Source of the DNA: Neovahlkampfia damariscottae
Lineage: Eukaryota > Heterolobosea > Selenaionea > Neovahlkampfiida > Neovahlkampfiidae
Assembly (NCBI GenBank): GCA_016618085.1
Contig: JABLTG010000101.1
Span: 6,709-70,708 of the forward strand
Direction of reading: 5' to 3'
DNA: 64,000 bases
How positions within the stretch are numbered: the first letter of the stretch is position 1; each line of letters begins with the position of its first letter. This document shows, in pieces, positions 35,020 to 44,992 of the stretch. Below the pieces are notes generated by a model. That model saw nothing but the letters and a program-made list of their open reading frames with translations, ran no database searches and was not told the DNA's origin. The position numbers and the translations under genes are program-made.

Positions 35020-37824
35020 ATGTTTTCCTGTCCTTACAAATTCACACAGGTATTTTTGGTGATCGTTGTTTTAGTGATTGGAACAGGAGGAATATATGCT
35101 GAAACCACTAAAACAGCTTCTGTAACTTGTTTTGGATTTGACTCCACCGATCCTTCTGCTTGTTCAGGTAACGGAAACTGTACAGCAACAAATAAATGTC
35201 AATGTAAATCAGGATATTCGGGAAATCAATGTCAAACGTACTCTTGCTATGGAACATCTTCAACAAATCGAAAGGTTTGCTCAGGAAGAGGAGAGTGCGT
35301 CTCTATAGACCAATGTCACTGTTTTAACGAAACTATAGGATATGAATGTGAAATACCAAAATGTTTCGGTGTTTATTCAAATGACACTACTGTATGTTCT
35401 TCTCATGGGACTTGTGAAGATACAAATACTTGTAATTGTCCTCACGGCTATTCAGGATCTAATTGTGAAGCAACTATATGCTATGGAAGGAATTCAAGTG
35501 ATAAACAAGTTTGTTCTTCACGAGGGAAATGTATTTCTCCGAACACATGTTCCTGTGACGCTGGATATTCAGGAACATCTTGTCAACTAGATTCATATAA
35601 ATGTTATGGTTCTTCACCTGGAGATCCTAAGGCGTGTTCAGGTAATGGTATATGTTCTTCTGCTAATAACTGTACATGTAACACTGGATTTGTGGGATCA
35701 AGGTGTTCAAATTTTCAGTGTTTCGGTGTTGATTCAAAGAATGGAAGAGTTTGTTCACGTTTTGGAACATGTGTTGGTCCAAATAACTGTAGTTGTGATG
35801 AAGGATTTTCAGGTGAAAATTGTGATTTACCAATTTGCTTTGGTTTGAATGCTTCAGATCCATTGGTTTGTTCTGGTCATGGTGCTTGTTCTGGACTTGA
35901 CCGTTGCTTATGTGAAACAGGATTTAATGGAGAAAGATGTGAACAAAACAATACTGTTGCTTTTAATGGAGCTACAGATTGTATGATTGTAGGAAACAAT
36001 TTTCTTCGATATTACAGAACTGGAAAGACTTATGTTATTGAACCAAGTATTTGCTCAGCAAGAGGATGGGCAGGGATATCCTTTCATCAAAAAGAAGGTA
36101 TAGAAACTTCGATGTTTATGGCTGTTTCATGGTATACTGACGCAGATAATTTAAAAATCAGTGAAATGAAAAATCATCTCGCTCCAACAATTTCAGAATC
36201 TACTGAATCGATTGGTTTATTGCTACCGAGAGATAAGAATTTTCCTGATGTTCAATTTGCCGATAAACAGAGATTTACTATCAGAGTTGATGATTTGCTA
36301 TTACAGAACTTTGATTATATTTCAATTGTATGCTCTGATATCCCACCAAATGAAAATTTGACATTTCCATATCACAGAAGTGTCATTACCAAACGTTTTA
36401 ATATTTCAAGCGACAGATATGTTTGTGATTCATATGTTCTTTCAGGATTTGCAACTAGATTATCAGATGTTTCACAACCATTTTGGTTTTTAGAACTTGG
36501 TGTATACATTGGAATTTTATTTTTAGTGGTGATCCATAGAAATTCACAACCTTTAAAATCTCGTGTATTTGTACCTTATTTAGCGTTGTTATCACAATAT
36601 GGAGCATCATTCTCTTCAATTCAAATTTATTTTTTTGATTTAGATTGGAGATCCACCTATGGTTGTTTATTTCAAACTTTCTTTTATGAAAATTTTCTAT
36701 CAATGATATTTTTATTAATGCCAATGAATTATCTCAGATATGTTCTTTTAATCAATATGAATAAAGAAAAAGAAAATGTTTCAGAAAATGGAAAATCAAA
36801 ATCACTTTATTTTAGATTTGTTTTGATTACTAAATGGATCACAAAACCTTCAATTTCTTTCTTTATTATTGCTGTTTTTTGGTTTATTTCAACATTTATT
36901 GATTTATTTATTTATGCTGCATTTTCACCACAATTTCAATGCACTACTGAAAAATCATTTACAGTTTATGCACTTCATTTTGTTTATAATTTGATTTGTG
37001 GAATTATTTTAATATCAGTTGGTATTATTGATATCTTATCAAATGTCATGTTTTATTTCAAAAGAGTACAAAAACAAAATTATAGAAGATGCTTTGCTTT
37101 AAAAGTACTCAAAGAACAAATCATTGATTTTTTTTATAAATCAGATCCTTATTACTTCAGATTTGAACAAATTATCGCATTCAATGTTTTTTTGATGTAT
37201 GTTTTCTTTGAAGGTTTCAATCTAAATGTTCCAATTTTTGGAAAAGAAACTGCATTTTATTTCTATTTTGGAAAGTATTTTGCAGCAATTGGAAGAAGTT
37301 TTGTTGCTTATCTATTCGCATTTTATCAAGCATTACTCCCTTTGATCATCACAATGATTGTCAATTTGATACATTACATTCAAGCCTTAAAAAAAGAAGA
37401 AGAAACAAGGGATGGTTATGAAATTGAAAAATATCTTGATCATGATGAATTATTTGATTTATTTTTGGAATTCGCAAAAGACGAATGGTCTCAAGAAAAT
37501 GTACTGGCATACAGAGATATCAAAAAATTCAAAAGATTAAATAGTTTAGATAAAAGAAAGAATCATGCTCAAAAAATCTATTATAATTATTTCAATGGAG
37601 CGCAATCTCCATTAGAAGTTAATATTGATGCAAAAGCGTGTAAAGATTTGTTTCGAAATTTGAATGAAAAAGATAGTAAATATAATGAAGAAATATTTGA
37701 AGATATTGAACAAACAGTTAAAACCAATATCAGGGACACTTGGTCACGATTTGTACTAACATCAAAATTTCTGAATTATAAACAAAATAGCTTTCTTCAA
37801 CGTCAAGAATTGGACAATATGTAA
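35020..37824 (+). CDS. EGF-repeat seven-transmembrane receptor with C-terminal RGS domain
   Basis: Single exon, 934 residues. ATG 35020 opens a signal peptide (FTQVFLVIVVLVIGTGGIYA). Seven EGF-like repeats of about 40 residues follow (residues about 32-315). Each starts C-[FY]-G, then VCS[GS]xGxC, CxC and GYSGxxC; the fourth is CYGRNSSDKQVCSSRGKC. A 175-residue ectodomain comes next, then seven membrane helices from about residue 490 (PFWFLELGVYIGILFLVVIH, RNSQPLKSR loop, MPMNYLRYVLL). An RGS domain occupies about residues 805-920: LFDLFLEFAKDEWSQENVLA, KIYYNYFNGAQSPLEVNI, and ...RDTWSRFVLTSKFLNY. Likely a plasma-membrane adhesion or ligand receptor that also acts as GAP on a Galpha. Intronless, unlike its paralogue at 27043. 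Confidence 0.9.
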   Translation: MFSCPYKFTQVFLVIVVLVIGTGGIYAETTKTASVTCFGFDSTDPSACSGNGNCTATNKCQCKSGYSGNQCQTYSCYGTSSTNRKVCSGRGECVSIDQCHCFNETIGYECEIPKCFGVYSNDTTVCSSHGTCEDTNTCNCPHGYSGSNCEATICYGRNSSDKQVCSSRGKCISPNTCSCDAGYSGTSCQLDSYKCYGSSPGDPKACSGNGICSSANNCTCNTGFVGSRCSNFQCFGVDSKNGRVCSRFGTCVGPNNCSCDEGFSGENCDLPICFGLNASDPLVCSGHGACSGLDRCLCETGFNGERCEQNNTVAFNGATDCMIVGNNFLRYYRTGKTYVIEPSICSARGWAGISFHQKEGIETSMFMAVSWYTDADNLKISEMKNHLAPTISESTESIGLLLPRDKNFPDVQFADKQRFTIRVDDLLLQNFDYISIVCSDIPPNENLTFPYHRSVITKRFNISSDRYVCDSYVLSGFATRLSDVSQPFWFLELGVYIGILFLVVIHRNSQPLKSRVFVPYLALLSQYGASFSSIQIYFFDLDWRSTYGCLFQTFFYENFLSMIFLLMPMNYLRYVLLINMNKEKENVSENGKSKSLYFRFVLITKWITKPSISFFIIAVFWFISTFIDLFIYAAFSPQFQCTTEKSFTVYALHFVYNLICGIILISVGIIDILSNVMFYFKRVQKQNYRRCFALKVLKEQIIDFFYKSDPYYFRFEQIIAFNVFLMYVFFEGFNLNVPIFGKETAFYFYFGKYFAAIGRSFVAYLFAFYQALLPLIITMIVNLIHYIQALKKEEETRDGYEIEKYLDHDELFDLFLEFAKDEWSQENVLAYRDIKKFKRLNSLDKRKNHAQKIYYNYFNGAQSPLEVNIDAKACKDLFRNLNEKDSKYNEEIFEDIEQTVKTNIRDTWSRFVLTSKFLNYKQNSFLQRQELDNM

Positions 37825-37891
37825 CTTTGCAATTTTCCAAAAAATCACATCGAAAAATTAATTTATTTAACAATGAATAAACATTCATTTT

Positions 37892-38458
37892 CTATTTTGA
37901 CAAATTTTTTTGACATTGAAAACTCATTTGAACAGAAAGTACAATACCCATTTGACATGTATTTTCTTTAAATTCTCTTTTTCTTACTTCACCTTGACAA
38001 TGATTCCATCTATATTTTTCATAAACAATAACACCTCTTTCATGATCACAATATAATTTCCAATCACCAACACATTTATCATCATAAGACATAAAGTAGT
38101 TTGTTGGAATTCCTTTGCAACCCATTTCATTTGAGATTGTACCGATAACTCCTTTTGATGTTAAAGTTGGTAATGGAGCACAGACAATATTTTCAGTTCT
38201 TGTACATCCTACTTTTTGTCTCATAATTTCACAATTTGAACATGATTTATCTTTACAAGTTTGTGTCATTGTAGTTTTTCCATCACAAGTATGTCTATAA
38301 TAATATCCTGATGGTTTTTGGACGCATTGATTTGGTATATTCTGTAGTGCTCCAAAAGAACCTTTACATCCATCATCTGAGAAAAAAACGGTTCCTGGAT
38401 AATTTTCAGCTGAGACAACCACTGTCAGCAACAACAACAAAACAACTTTTTCGAACAT
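37892..38458 (-). CDS. Secreted cysteine-rich protein
   Basis: Single exon, 188 residues. ATG 38458 opens a clean signal peptide (MFEKVVLLLLLTVVVSAENY). The mature part has about 16 cysteines in spaced pairs (CKDKSCSNCEIMRQKVGC, MGCKGIP, KCVGDWKLYCDHERG), suggesting a disulphide-bonded extracellular or vacuolar protein. No catalytic motif. A TGATTGG box lies 3 bp from the start. Convergent with the EGF receptor gene; function unknown. Confidence 0.75.
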   Translation of the reverse strand: MFEKVVLLLLLTVVVSAENYPGTVFFSDDGCKGSFGALQNIPNQCVQKPSGYYYRHTCDGKTTMTQTCKDKSCSNCEIMRQKVGCTRTENIVCAPLPTLTSKGVIGTISNEMGCKGIPTNYFMSYDDKCVGDWKLYCDHERGVIVYEKYRWNHCQGEVRKREFKENTCQMGIVLSVQMSFQCQKNLSK

Positions 38459-38568
38459 GTCTGATTGGATGGATTTTTCTTCGAAAATAAAATTTGAAAG
38501 ATTTATATTTGTAATTGTTGGATTTTCATATTTGTAAGAATTCGAATTTTATTGGTTGAATACTGAAC

Positions 38569-39405
38569 ATGAGTTTTCATGATGGTGTTGCTACAGAAGT
38601 ACTTAATTTTTGGGAAGAAGAGAAGATAAAACTAAAGGAAGAGATTATAGATATTGTACAAAATCAAAGAATACAACTATCTGTTCAAATTTTACCAAAA
38701 TTAATTGTTTTACATCATAAACAAAGAGAATTATGGATAAACAAATATGTAAAATATTGTGAAATTAATTAAATAACAGTTAGAAAATAAAGAACAAATT
38801 TCACCATTCTTATCAAAGGATTATGAGAAATATCGACTGGAAGAGCTCACAAATGAAATGGTTTCAATTTATTTTGAAGTTGTGGATAAAATGAATCAAA
38901 TTCATAATTTGAGCATTGAAAATGTAATATAGATATACTTTTAAAAGTTAGTTTGATGAATTGACTGTTCCTCCAAAATCAAAAATTTATGAAACTTTTT
39001 ATGAAATGAAGAAAAGTCAACCAAAAGAATTAAAAAATTTAAGAATGAAAATATATCAAATTAAAGATGAAATTAAAACAAAAAAGTTAATAATTTATTT
39101 TTTTTAACAATAGAATGATCTCGAATATTGATGAATGGATCAAAGAAGTTTCACAAAAAATCAACCACAAAACAATCCCACAGAAGGAATGTAAAAAAGA
39201 AATGAAAATTATTAGAAAAATTGAAAGAGAAAAATCTACATTTTATGATTTGATTTCTCAAAATTTAAATGTTATTTCTTCAAAATATTATGATTATCAA
39301 AATTTTGTCGAAGAGGAAATTGATAGTGATCAACTTGAGGAAGAGGTTTTGGAAGAGAAAAAAGACGAAAATTACGAATTTATTGAGTTTGTGAAACATT
39401 CCTAA
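38569..39405 (+). CDS. Helical/coiled-coil protein, unknown function
   Basis: At least four exons. Exon 1 is 38569-38748 (60 codons, MSFHDGVATEVLNFWEEEKI...). A GTAAAA intron follows, then LENKEQISPFLSKDYEKYRL, then FDELTVPPKSKIYETFYEMK, and the last exon from about 39115 (MISNIDEWIKEVSQKINHKT). The frame is kept across all junctions, giving about 240 residues. Strongly helical and charged, acidic at the C-terminus (DSDQLEEEVLEEKKDE). I do not recognise the family; cytoskeletal or mitotic coiled-coil subunits look like this. Confidence 0.6.
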
Positions 39406-39467
39406 CAAACTTTAGACTTATCAAAAAAGATATTTTTATTGATGATTGTTTGTTAAAAATACACGAA

Positions 39468-40268
39468 ATGTCGAATGAAGAATTCAAAGAAGATGAAGAA
39501 TTTTTTGAAAAGACAAAAAAATTTTTATTGAAAAATACAACTATTAATGAAGAAGAAACGGTCAAATTTCAAAATTTTCTGTTACTTTTGTTAAATTCAA
39601 ACTCCAGAGAAAAAAATTTAATTTTACAGATTCTTCAAACAAAAAACTCGAATTTTTGGGTTGAAATAATTCAATTTCTGTCGCCAGAACTTAAATTGTA
39701 TTCTAAGTATAAACAATTTTATTTTCCCATTCTTGAAGATTTGAAAATCAAAAGAGCAAAATACAAAACATTATTAATGAAAATTGTTCATCCAAACATT
39801 GATTCAAGTGTATTTCAATGTTATGAGAGTTTATTAATGAAAAATAAAAACAAGAAAATAAACAAAAGAATCAATCAAATTGAAAATTTGTTGTTCAAAA
39901 ATCGATCACAACAACAAAAAGATTTTGATTATTTATTTAAACTCTATGAAGTTTTTGAGTTCAATTTATTGGATTTATTGGAATACAGAAATATTGACAT
40001 TCCTTCAGATCTCCAAATTCTCGTGTTACAAAAGAATTTAAAAGAAATTTCAACCTCAAAAATGGAAGACAAAATAGATTTCTTGAATTATGATTTTTTA
40101 GTCATTTTAAATTGGTTTCAGATCAGATTGAAATCAAATGCTGTCAAAAATCAATGGAAAATGATCATTATAGAGATTCTATTTAATTTTATGAAAAGAG
40201 TCAATTATCATTTCAATAATCTCTTTGAGATATTTTTACAATTTTTCGAAGATTTAATGTTCAAATAA
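39468..40268 (+). CDS. Hypothetical helical protein
   Basis: Single exon, 266 residues from ATG 39468 (MSNEEFKEDEEFFEKTKKFL). Leu/Phe/Lys/Asn-rich helices with no recognisable motif; the last third (ILNWFQIRLKSNAVKNQWKM) may form a helical bundle. The preceding gene ends only 62 bp upstream on the same strand. Codon use matches its neighbours, so it is likely real. Confidence 0.6.
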   Translation: MSNEEFKEDEEFFEKTKKFLLKNTTINEEETVKFQNFLLLLLNSNSREKNLILQILQTKNSNFWVEIIQFLSPELKLYSKYKQFYFPILEDLKIKRAKYKTLLMKIVHPNIDSSVFQCYESLLMKNKNKKINKRINQIENLLFKNRSQQQKDFDYLFKLYEVFEFNLLDLLEYRNIDIPSDLQILVLQKNLKEISTSKMEDKIDFLNYDFLVILNWFQIRLKSNAVKNQWKMIIIEILFNFMKRVNYHFNNLFEIFLQFFEDLMFK

Positions 40269-40316
40269 ATTTTCTTTTAACCTCCAGAATTTATCCAATC
40301 ATTTTGTTTTAATTTG

Positions 40317-42287
40317 ATGAGTGAGGAATACAAATCATCAAGAGAACTTTTGTTGAACAAATTGAGACAAAGTCAAAGGCGAAATCAAATGAACTTTGGA
40401 TATTTCCATCGAGAAAGGTTTTACAAAGAACAAATAAGAAATTTTTACAACGAAGATAAAGAGATTATTCTGGAAGCCATAAAACATAATAACTCCCATT
40501 ACATATATGCAAGTAATAGATTAAGAAATGACAAAGAAATTATTTCAGAATTTCTTTCAAAAGAGAGTTGTGATCCAACAACATTTTCTGCTCTTCCAGA
40601 AGAATTACAAAAAAGTAGAGAATTTAATTTGAAATTGTCAAAACAACACCCTTCATTTTTTAGATACTTCCATCCAGAATTCAAAAATGACAAAGAGATT
40701 TTAATAGAAGTAATAAAGACAAATGAAAAAAATTATATTTATGCTTCAAAACAACTAAAACATGATAAAGAAATAATATTGAAATGTATAAAAAGAAAGA
40801 GTATTTCAGAACTAGTGAAAGAAATACCTTTGATTATGAAAAATGATGAAGAAATAGCAATGAAAATCATTGATGTACTGCCATCTTATTTTAAGAACTC
40901 ATCAAAAGAATTACAGAACAATAAGACTATTGCAAAGAAGGCAATACAAAGAAATGCTTTGAACTATAAATACTGTTCTGAAGATTTGAAGAATGATGAA
41001 GATTTATTTTTTCAATCAATTCTTTCAAAAGATTTAACATTTCATCCTTTCCAAGCAGCCCCTGAAAAATTTATTCAAAAGTTAATGTCAAATCAAAGTA
41101 CAATCATTAAAATATTGAAATATTCAAGTTATTTTCACTCTAAAGCGGTATTTCAATATATTCCAGTTGAGTTATTTGATATCAAAGAAATTTTGTTTGC
41201 TGCTTTGAAAACATTTCCATTGAAGGTTCGAACATTTATCACTGAAGATTTTTTGAACAATAAACAAAATGTATTGGAGATGGTTTCAATTAATGGATTT
41301 ACTTATTCATTTATTTTAGATGATCACCTAAAGAAGGATGGGAATATAATTCTCCAAGCATTAAAATTAAAAGATATAAATTATGATCATGTATTTAAAT
41401 TCTTACCAGAAGAAATGAAAAATATGAAACCATTGTTTAATAAATCTATTGAAATCGACCCTTCTACAATTGAATTTGCTTCTTCAAAACTTCAAAATGA
41501 TAAAGATTTGGTTTTGAAAGTAGTAAAGAAAAAAGGAGAACTATTAGAATATGCTTCTCCTCAATTAAAAGATGATAAGAATGTGGTTTTAATAGCTATT
41601 GAAAATAATGGAAATTCATTACAATTTGCTTCTGAAAGATTGAAATTAGATTCAGAAATTGTAGGAAGAGCGCTATCCCTATTACCAGTTTCATTTTTAC
41701 ATGCATCTAGATTTTTTGACGACAGAAATATTATTTTACAAATGATATCCAAAAGACCTACATTCCTTTCAGGATTACTCAGTAAATATAAAAAAGATGA
41801 AGAAATCATTATGATTGCTACAAAAAAAGATGGAACTGTTTTTTCTAATGCAGATGAATCACTAAAAGGATCAAAATCATTTATTATTCAAGCATTGAAT
41901 CAAAAGAGAAATATTTTTAATTCAATTTCGAATGAATTGAAATCAGACAAACAAATTATTCTTACTGCTATTCAGAATGGTTTCTTTTCTTCTAAATTTC
42001 CACAAGAAATAGTTTTCAATGATGAAGAAATCTTCTTGGAATTATTAATTTATTCTCCAATTCTCATTCAAAGACTAAACAATATAAAAAATTCAATTTC
42101 GAAATATCAAAATGATAGAGATTTCATCATGAAAGCAATGCAAAAAACAACTAAAATTTGGATTTATTTAGAAGAAGAAAATTTCATTTTAGACAAAGAG
42201 ATACTTTGGTTATATTATGGATATCATCAATTGATTCGTAAATTACCAACTAATATTCATTTCAAATTCAAAATATCTTCAAAATAA
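40317..42287 (+). CDS. DUF4116 repeat protein
   Basis: Single exon, 656 residues made almost entirely of DUF4116-like units of about 45-50 residues. The repeating core is ...YASxxLRxDKEIIxxxIK..., for example NNSHYIYASNRLRNDKEIIS, NYIYASKQLKHDKEIILKCI, LLEYASPQLKDDKNVVLIAI and SLQFASERLKLDSEIVGRAL, roughly twelve units. Function of DUF4116 is unknown; such repeats are common in amoebae, ciliates and giant viruses, and probably form a helical solenoid. CCAATCA at 40295-40301 lies 15 bp before the ATG. No sign of recent transfer: base composition equals its neighbours. Confidence 0.85.
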   Translation: MSEEYKSSRELLLNKLRQSQRRNQMNFGYFHRERFYKEQIRNFYNEDKEIILEAIKHNNSHYIYASNRLRNDKEIISEFLSKESCDPTTFSALPEELQKSREFNLKLSKQHPSFFRYFHPEFKNDKEILIEVIKTNEKNYIYASKQLKHDKEIILKCIKRKSISELVKEIPLIMKNDEEIAMKIIDVLPSYFKNSSKELQNNKTIAKKAIQRNALNYKYCSEDLKNDEDLFFQSILSKDLTFHPFQAAPEKFIQKLMSNQSTIIKILKYSSYFHSKAVFQYIPVELFDIKEILFAALKTFPLKVRTFITEDFLNNKQNVLEMVSINGFTYSFILDDHLKKDGNIILQALKLKDINYDHVFKFLPEEMKNMKPLFNKSIEIDPSTIEFASSKLQNDKDLVLKVVKKKGELLEYASPQLKDDKNVVLIAIENNGNSLQFASERLKLDSEIVGRALSLLPVSFLHASRFFDDRNIILQMISKRPTFLSGLLSKYKKDEEIIMIATKKDGTVFSNADESLKGSKSFIIQALNQKRNIFNSISNELKSDKQIILTAIQNGFFSSKFPQEIVFNDEEIFLELLIYSPILIQRLNNIKNSISKYQNDRDFIMKAMQKTTKIWIYLEEENFILDKEILWLYYGYHQLIRKLPTNIHFKFKISSK

Positions 42288-42296
42288 TCACATATT

Positions 42297-43343
42297 TTAT
42301 TTTTTATCTTTGATTGGAATACCAGGTCGAAGATAAACATTTTTAATTCTATTCAAATCCTTGTCTTCAAATAAATCACTATCTTTCAAATTTTTTAATC
42401 CGTCCATCCATAAATCATATGAATTTCCTTCAAGGTTACGAAGAGCATTAGGTTTTTCATCAGATAACAATACATCATTGACACTTCTAAGAGGAGCATC
42501 AGGTCTGCTTTTTTTTTCCAATTTTTTTTTCTTTGCTCTCAAAAGTTTCTTTTGATGTTTTGCAATTTTTGATAAATCATCTTGAATTTCATCAATTGAA
42601 GGTTCTTCTCTTTTACGTTTTTTTTCTTTATGTCTTTCAAAATCTTGTTTAAATCTTTTAATTCCTGCTCTTTTATTTAAAGATGGTTTGCCTTTTTTTC
42701 TTTTTTTTTTGCCAGTTGTTGTTTCTTCGTCATCTTCATCTTCATCATCTGATTCTTTTTTATCAACTTTTTCTTCTTCATTTTTTTCTTTTTCAATTCT
42801 AATCATTGAGATAATTTGATCAGTTTTTTTGTTTAAACTCATTTCTTTATCACTTATAATCTTCAATGCTTGTTGACGTTCATTTTCATCAGGATTATAT
42901 GATTGACCAGCATGTGGAATTTTTGACAAAAGTTTTGGGACATTTTTTGAAACTTTTTTGTTTTTTTTTAAGTCTCCATTACCCCATAAATCATATACTG
43001 CTTCTGGTTTAATTTTTGTTGCAACTTTTTTTTCTTCAACTTTTTTTTCAATCAAAAGTTTTTTTTCTCTTTGTTGAGGAACTGTTTTCTTTATTGGTTT
43101 TGTAGTATCAGTTTTAACTCTATCAGGTGTTGTTGATTCTAATCTTTCTCTGTTTATTTTTTTTCTATCATTTAAAGTTGATTTTTTTGAGTCAATAGTG
43201 AACAATTCATCATTAGAAAGTTGTTGAATATTTTTCTTTTTTGAATCTTCATTACGACTTTCTGCAACTTGTTGTTGGATTTCACCCATATCAAATTGTT
43301 TCCATCCTTTTTTACTTCTTTTTGAAATACGTTGTTTTGGCAT
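42297..43343 (-). CDS. NOP53: NOP53 (GLTSCR2) 60S ribosome biogenesis factor
   Basis: Single exon, 348 residues from ATG 43343 (MPKQRISKRSKKGWKQFDMG). Family features are the N-terminal basic SKKGWK segment, AVYDLWGN, IPHAGQSYNPDENERQQAL (family HPGxSYNPS..xHQxLL), an acidic/basic central region (DDEDEDDEETTTGKKKRKKG) and the C-terminal LRNLEGNSYDLWMDGLKNL. NOP53 recruits the Mtr4-exosome to pre-60S particles for 5.8S/ITS2 processing in the nucleolus. The open frame runs upstream past the ATG only through TTG; TGATTGG lies 52 bp from this start. Confidence 0.85.
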   Translation of the reverse strand: MPKQRISKRSKKGWKQFDMGEIQQQVAESRNEDSKKKNIQQLSNDELFTIDSKKSTLNDRKKINRERLESTTPDRVKTDTTKPIKKTVPQQREKKLLIEKKVEEKKVATKIKPEAVYDLWGNGDLKKNKKVSKNVPKLLSKIPHAGQSYNPDENERQQALKIISDKEMSLNKKTDQIISMIRIEKEKNEEEKVDKKESDDEDEDDEETTTGKKKRKKGKPSLNKRAGIKRFKQDFERHKEKKRKREEPSIDEIQDDLSKIAKHQKKLLRAKKKKLEKKSRPDAPLRSVNDVLLSDEKPNALRNLEGNSYDLWMDGLKNLKDSDLFEDKDLNRIKNVYLRPGIPIKDKK

Positions 43344-43541
43344 ATTTTTACTTTTAAGGTTCTCACAAAATTTTTTTGCACTCAACGAACGATGTGATTG
43401 GAAGAAAAATTTTTATTTACAGGACAAAAAATTTGAAGAAAAAAAATGATACAATTCAAAAAGGAAACGGATTTATTTTTTGGTCATTGAATTAACCAAT
43501 CAAAAGCTTTTTTAAAAATCAATCAACAGACACAAACAACT

Positions 43542-44981
43542 ATGTCTTTTAAATTTAAACTGGTAAATAAAAACTTTATAGTAACCAAACTATTCAAAAG
43601 AAAACAAGTTCATTTTCAAATTTCTTTGCAAAAGAAGAAAAAACAAAAAAAGAAGAAAAACCAAAAGACGAAGAACTTTTAAAGAAACGATTATCTTATC
43701 ACTCTTTATCAGGTACCAGCGAAAATGAAGAGAATACTACACCTAAAATCATAACTAAAAGAAGTTCTTTATTCAACCTTGATACCTCAAGTTTACTTTC
43801 TTTAGGAAAAAGACACAACTCCGATCCAAACGCAGACCCAAGAAGTGGTACTTCTACACCAACAAAAAGTCCGGCCACAGGTTTTGATAATCAATCAAAA
43901 ATCAAAAAACTATCACTTGCTCTTTCAAAAAATCAAGACAAAAAAACAGTTGATCGACCTCTCCCTTCATTGACAGGTAAAAATAAAAATAAAATTAAAA
44001 ATCTTTTAAATAGAAATAAGAGAAAAATTCCCATGTGAATTTTGTTGTAACGATAAAGATTGTTCTTCATTCTTTAGAAAATCATTAAAAAAACAACACT
44101 GTGCTGAAAATCTGTTATTTTATGAATGTGTTCAACATTTTAAGATTATTAAAGACTCTGAAAAAAGAAAACAAACAGCTTTAATGGTTCTACAAGGATT
44201 TATATTTATAAATTCGTCAATGGAATTGAATATTGAAGAGAAATTAAAACATGAACTTGAAAATAATTTTGAAAAAGAATCAACTGAAGAACAACTTGAA
44301 TTTCCAATTCAATTTTTTGATAAAGCATTCAATTTAGTTAAAGAAATGATTAACGTTGAAGAATATCCAAAATTTATAAAAAGTAAAGAATTTCAAGAGT
44401 ACTTTAATAAGTTTGGACATTCAATTTTATTAAAGAAGAAAATTGAAAATGGGAATGAAAAAAAAGAGGAAAAGGAAATTATGGATGATGTCATTGATCT
44501 AATTTTCGAAGTTCAAACCCCAGAAGAAACTCAAAAAAAAAATAATTTTAAAACTCCGAGAAGAAAGAATTATATTGAAAAATTTTCATTTGAATTTTTG
44601 ATTTCTGATAGAAAAGCAAAACAGTTTTATGGTCGATTTGTTGGTCCTTTGTTTTTGTTATATGATTCAATTCAAATGTACAAATCAACGAATAAAGAAA
44701 GAACTAGAAGAGAAATAGCTAATATGATAATGGTCACATTTTTAATGCCAAAATCAAAATTGGAATGTACTTTACCTAAGAATCTGAGAAATGAAACGAT
44801 AAAAAAATTCCAATTTTTAGAGGAATGTCAATCACCACAAAATAGTTTTGATGAATTAAATGAAATTGTTTTAAATTTATTGAAATTTGAATTTCAAGAA
44901 TTTTTTCGTTCTGAATTATTCGAGGAATACTACGAAGAATTTGGTCATAAACTTATTGAAGAAGAAGAAAATCAGGAATAA
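43542..44981 (+). CDS. Protein with two RGS-type domains
   Basis: Exons 43542-43562, 43601-43976 and 44014-44981 join in frame to 454 residues. The first 130 residues are Ser/Lys-rich and disordered (KRHNSDPNADPRSGTSTPTK), with phosphorylation-like SP/TP sites. RGS domain 1, about 140-265, reads CSSFFRKSLKKQHCAENLLF, YECVQHFKII and AFNLVKEMINVEEYPKFIKS. RGS domain 2, about 315-450, reads RFVGPLFLLYDSIQMYKSTN and ...FDELNEIVLNLLKFEFQEFFR; it is more divergent. No membrane helices. Probably a cytosolic GAP or scaffold for Galpha proteins, whose targets may include the DEP-Galpha protein encoded 10 kb away (inference). First exon is 21 nt. Confidence 0.75.
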
Positions 44982-44992
44982 ATTATTTTCAA

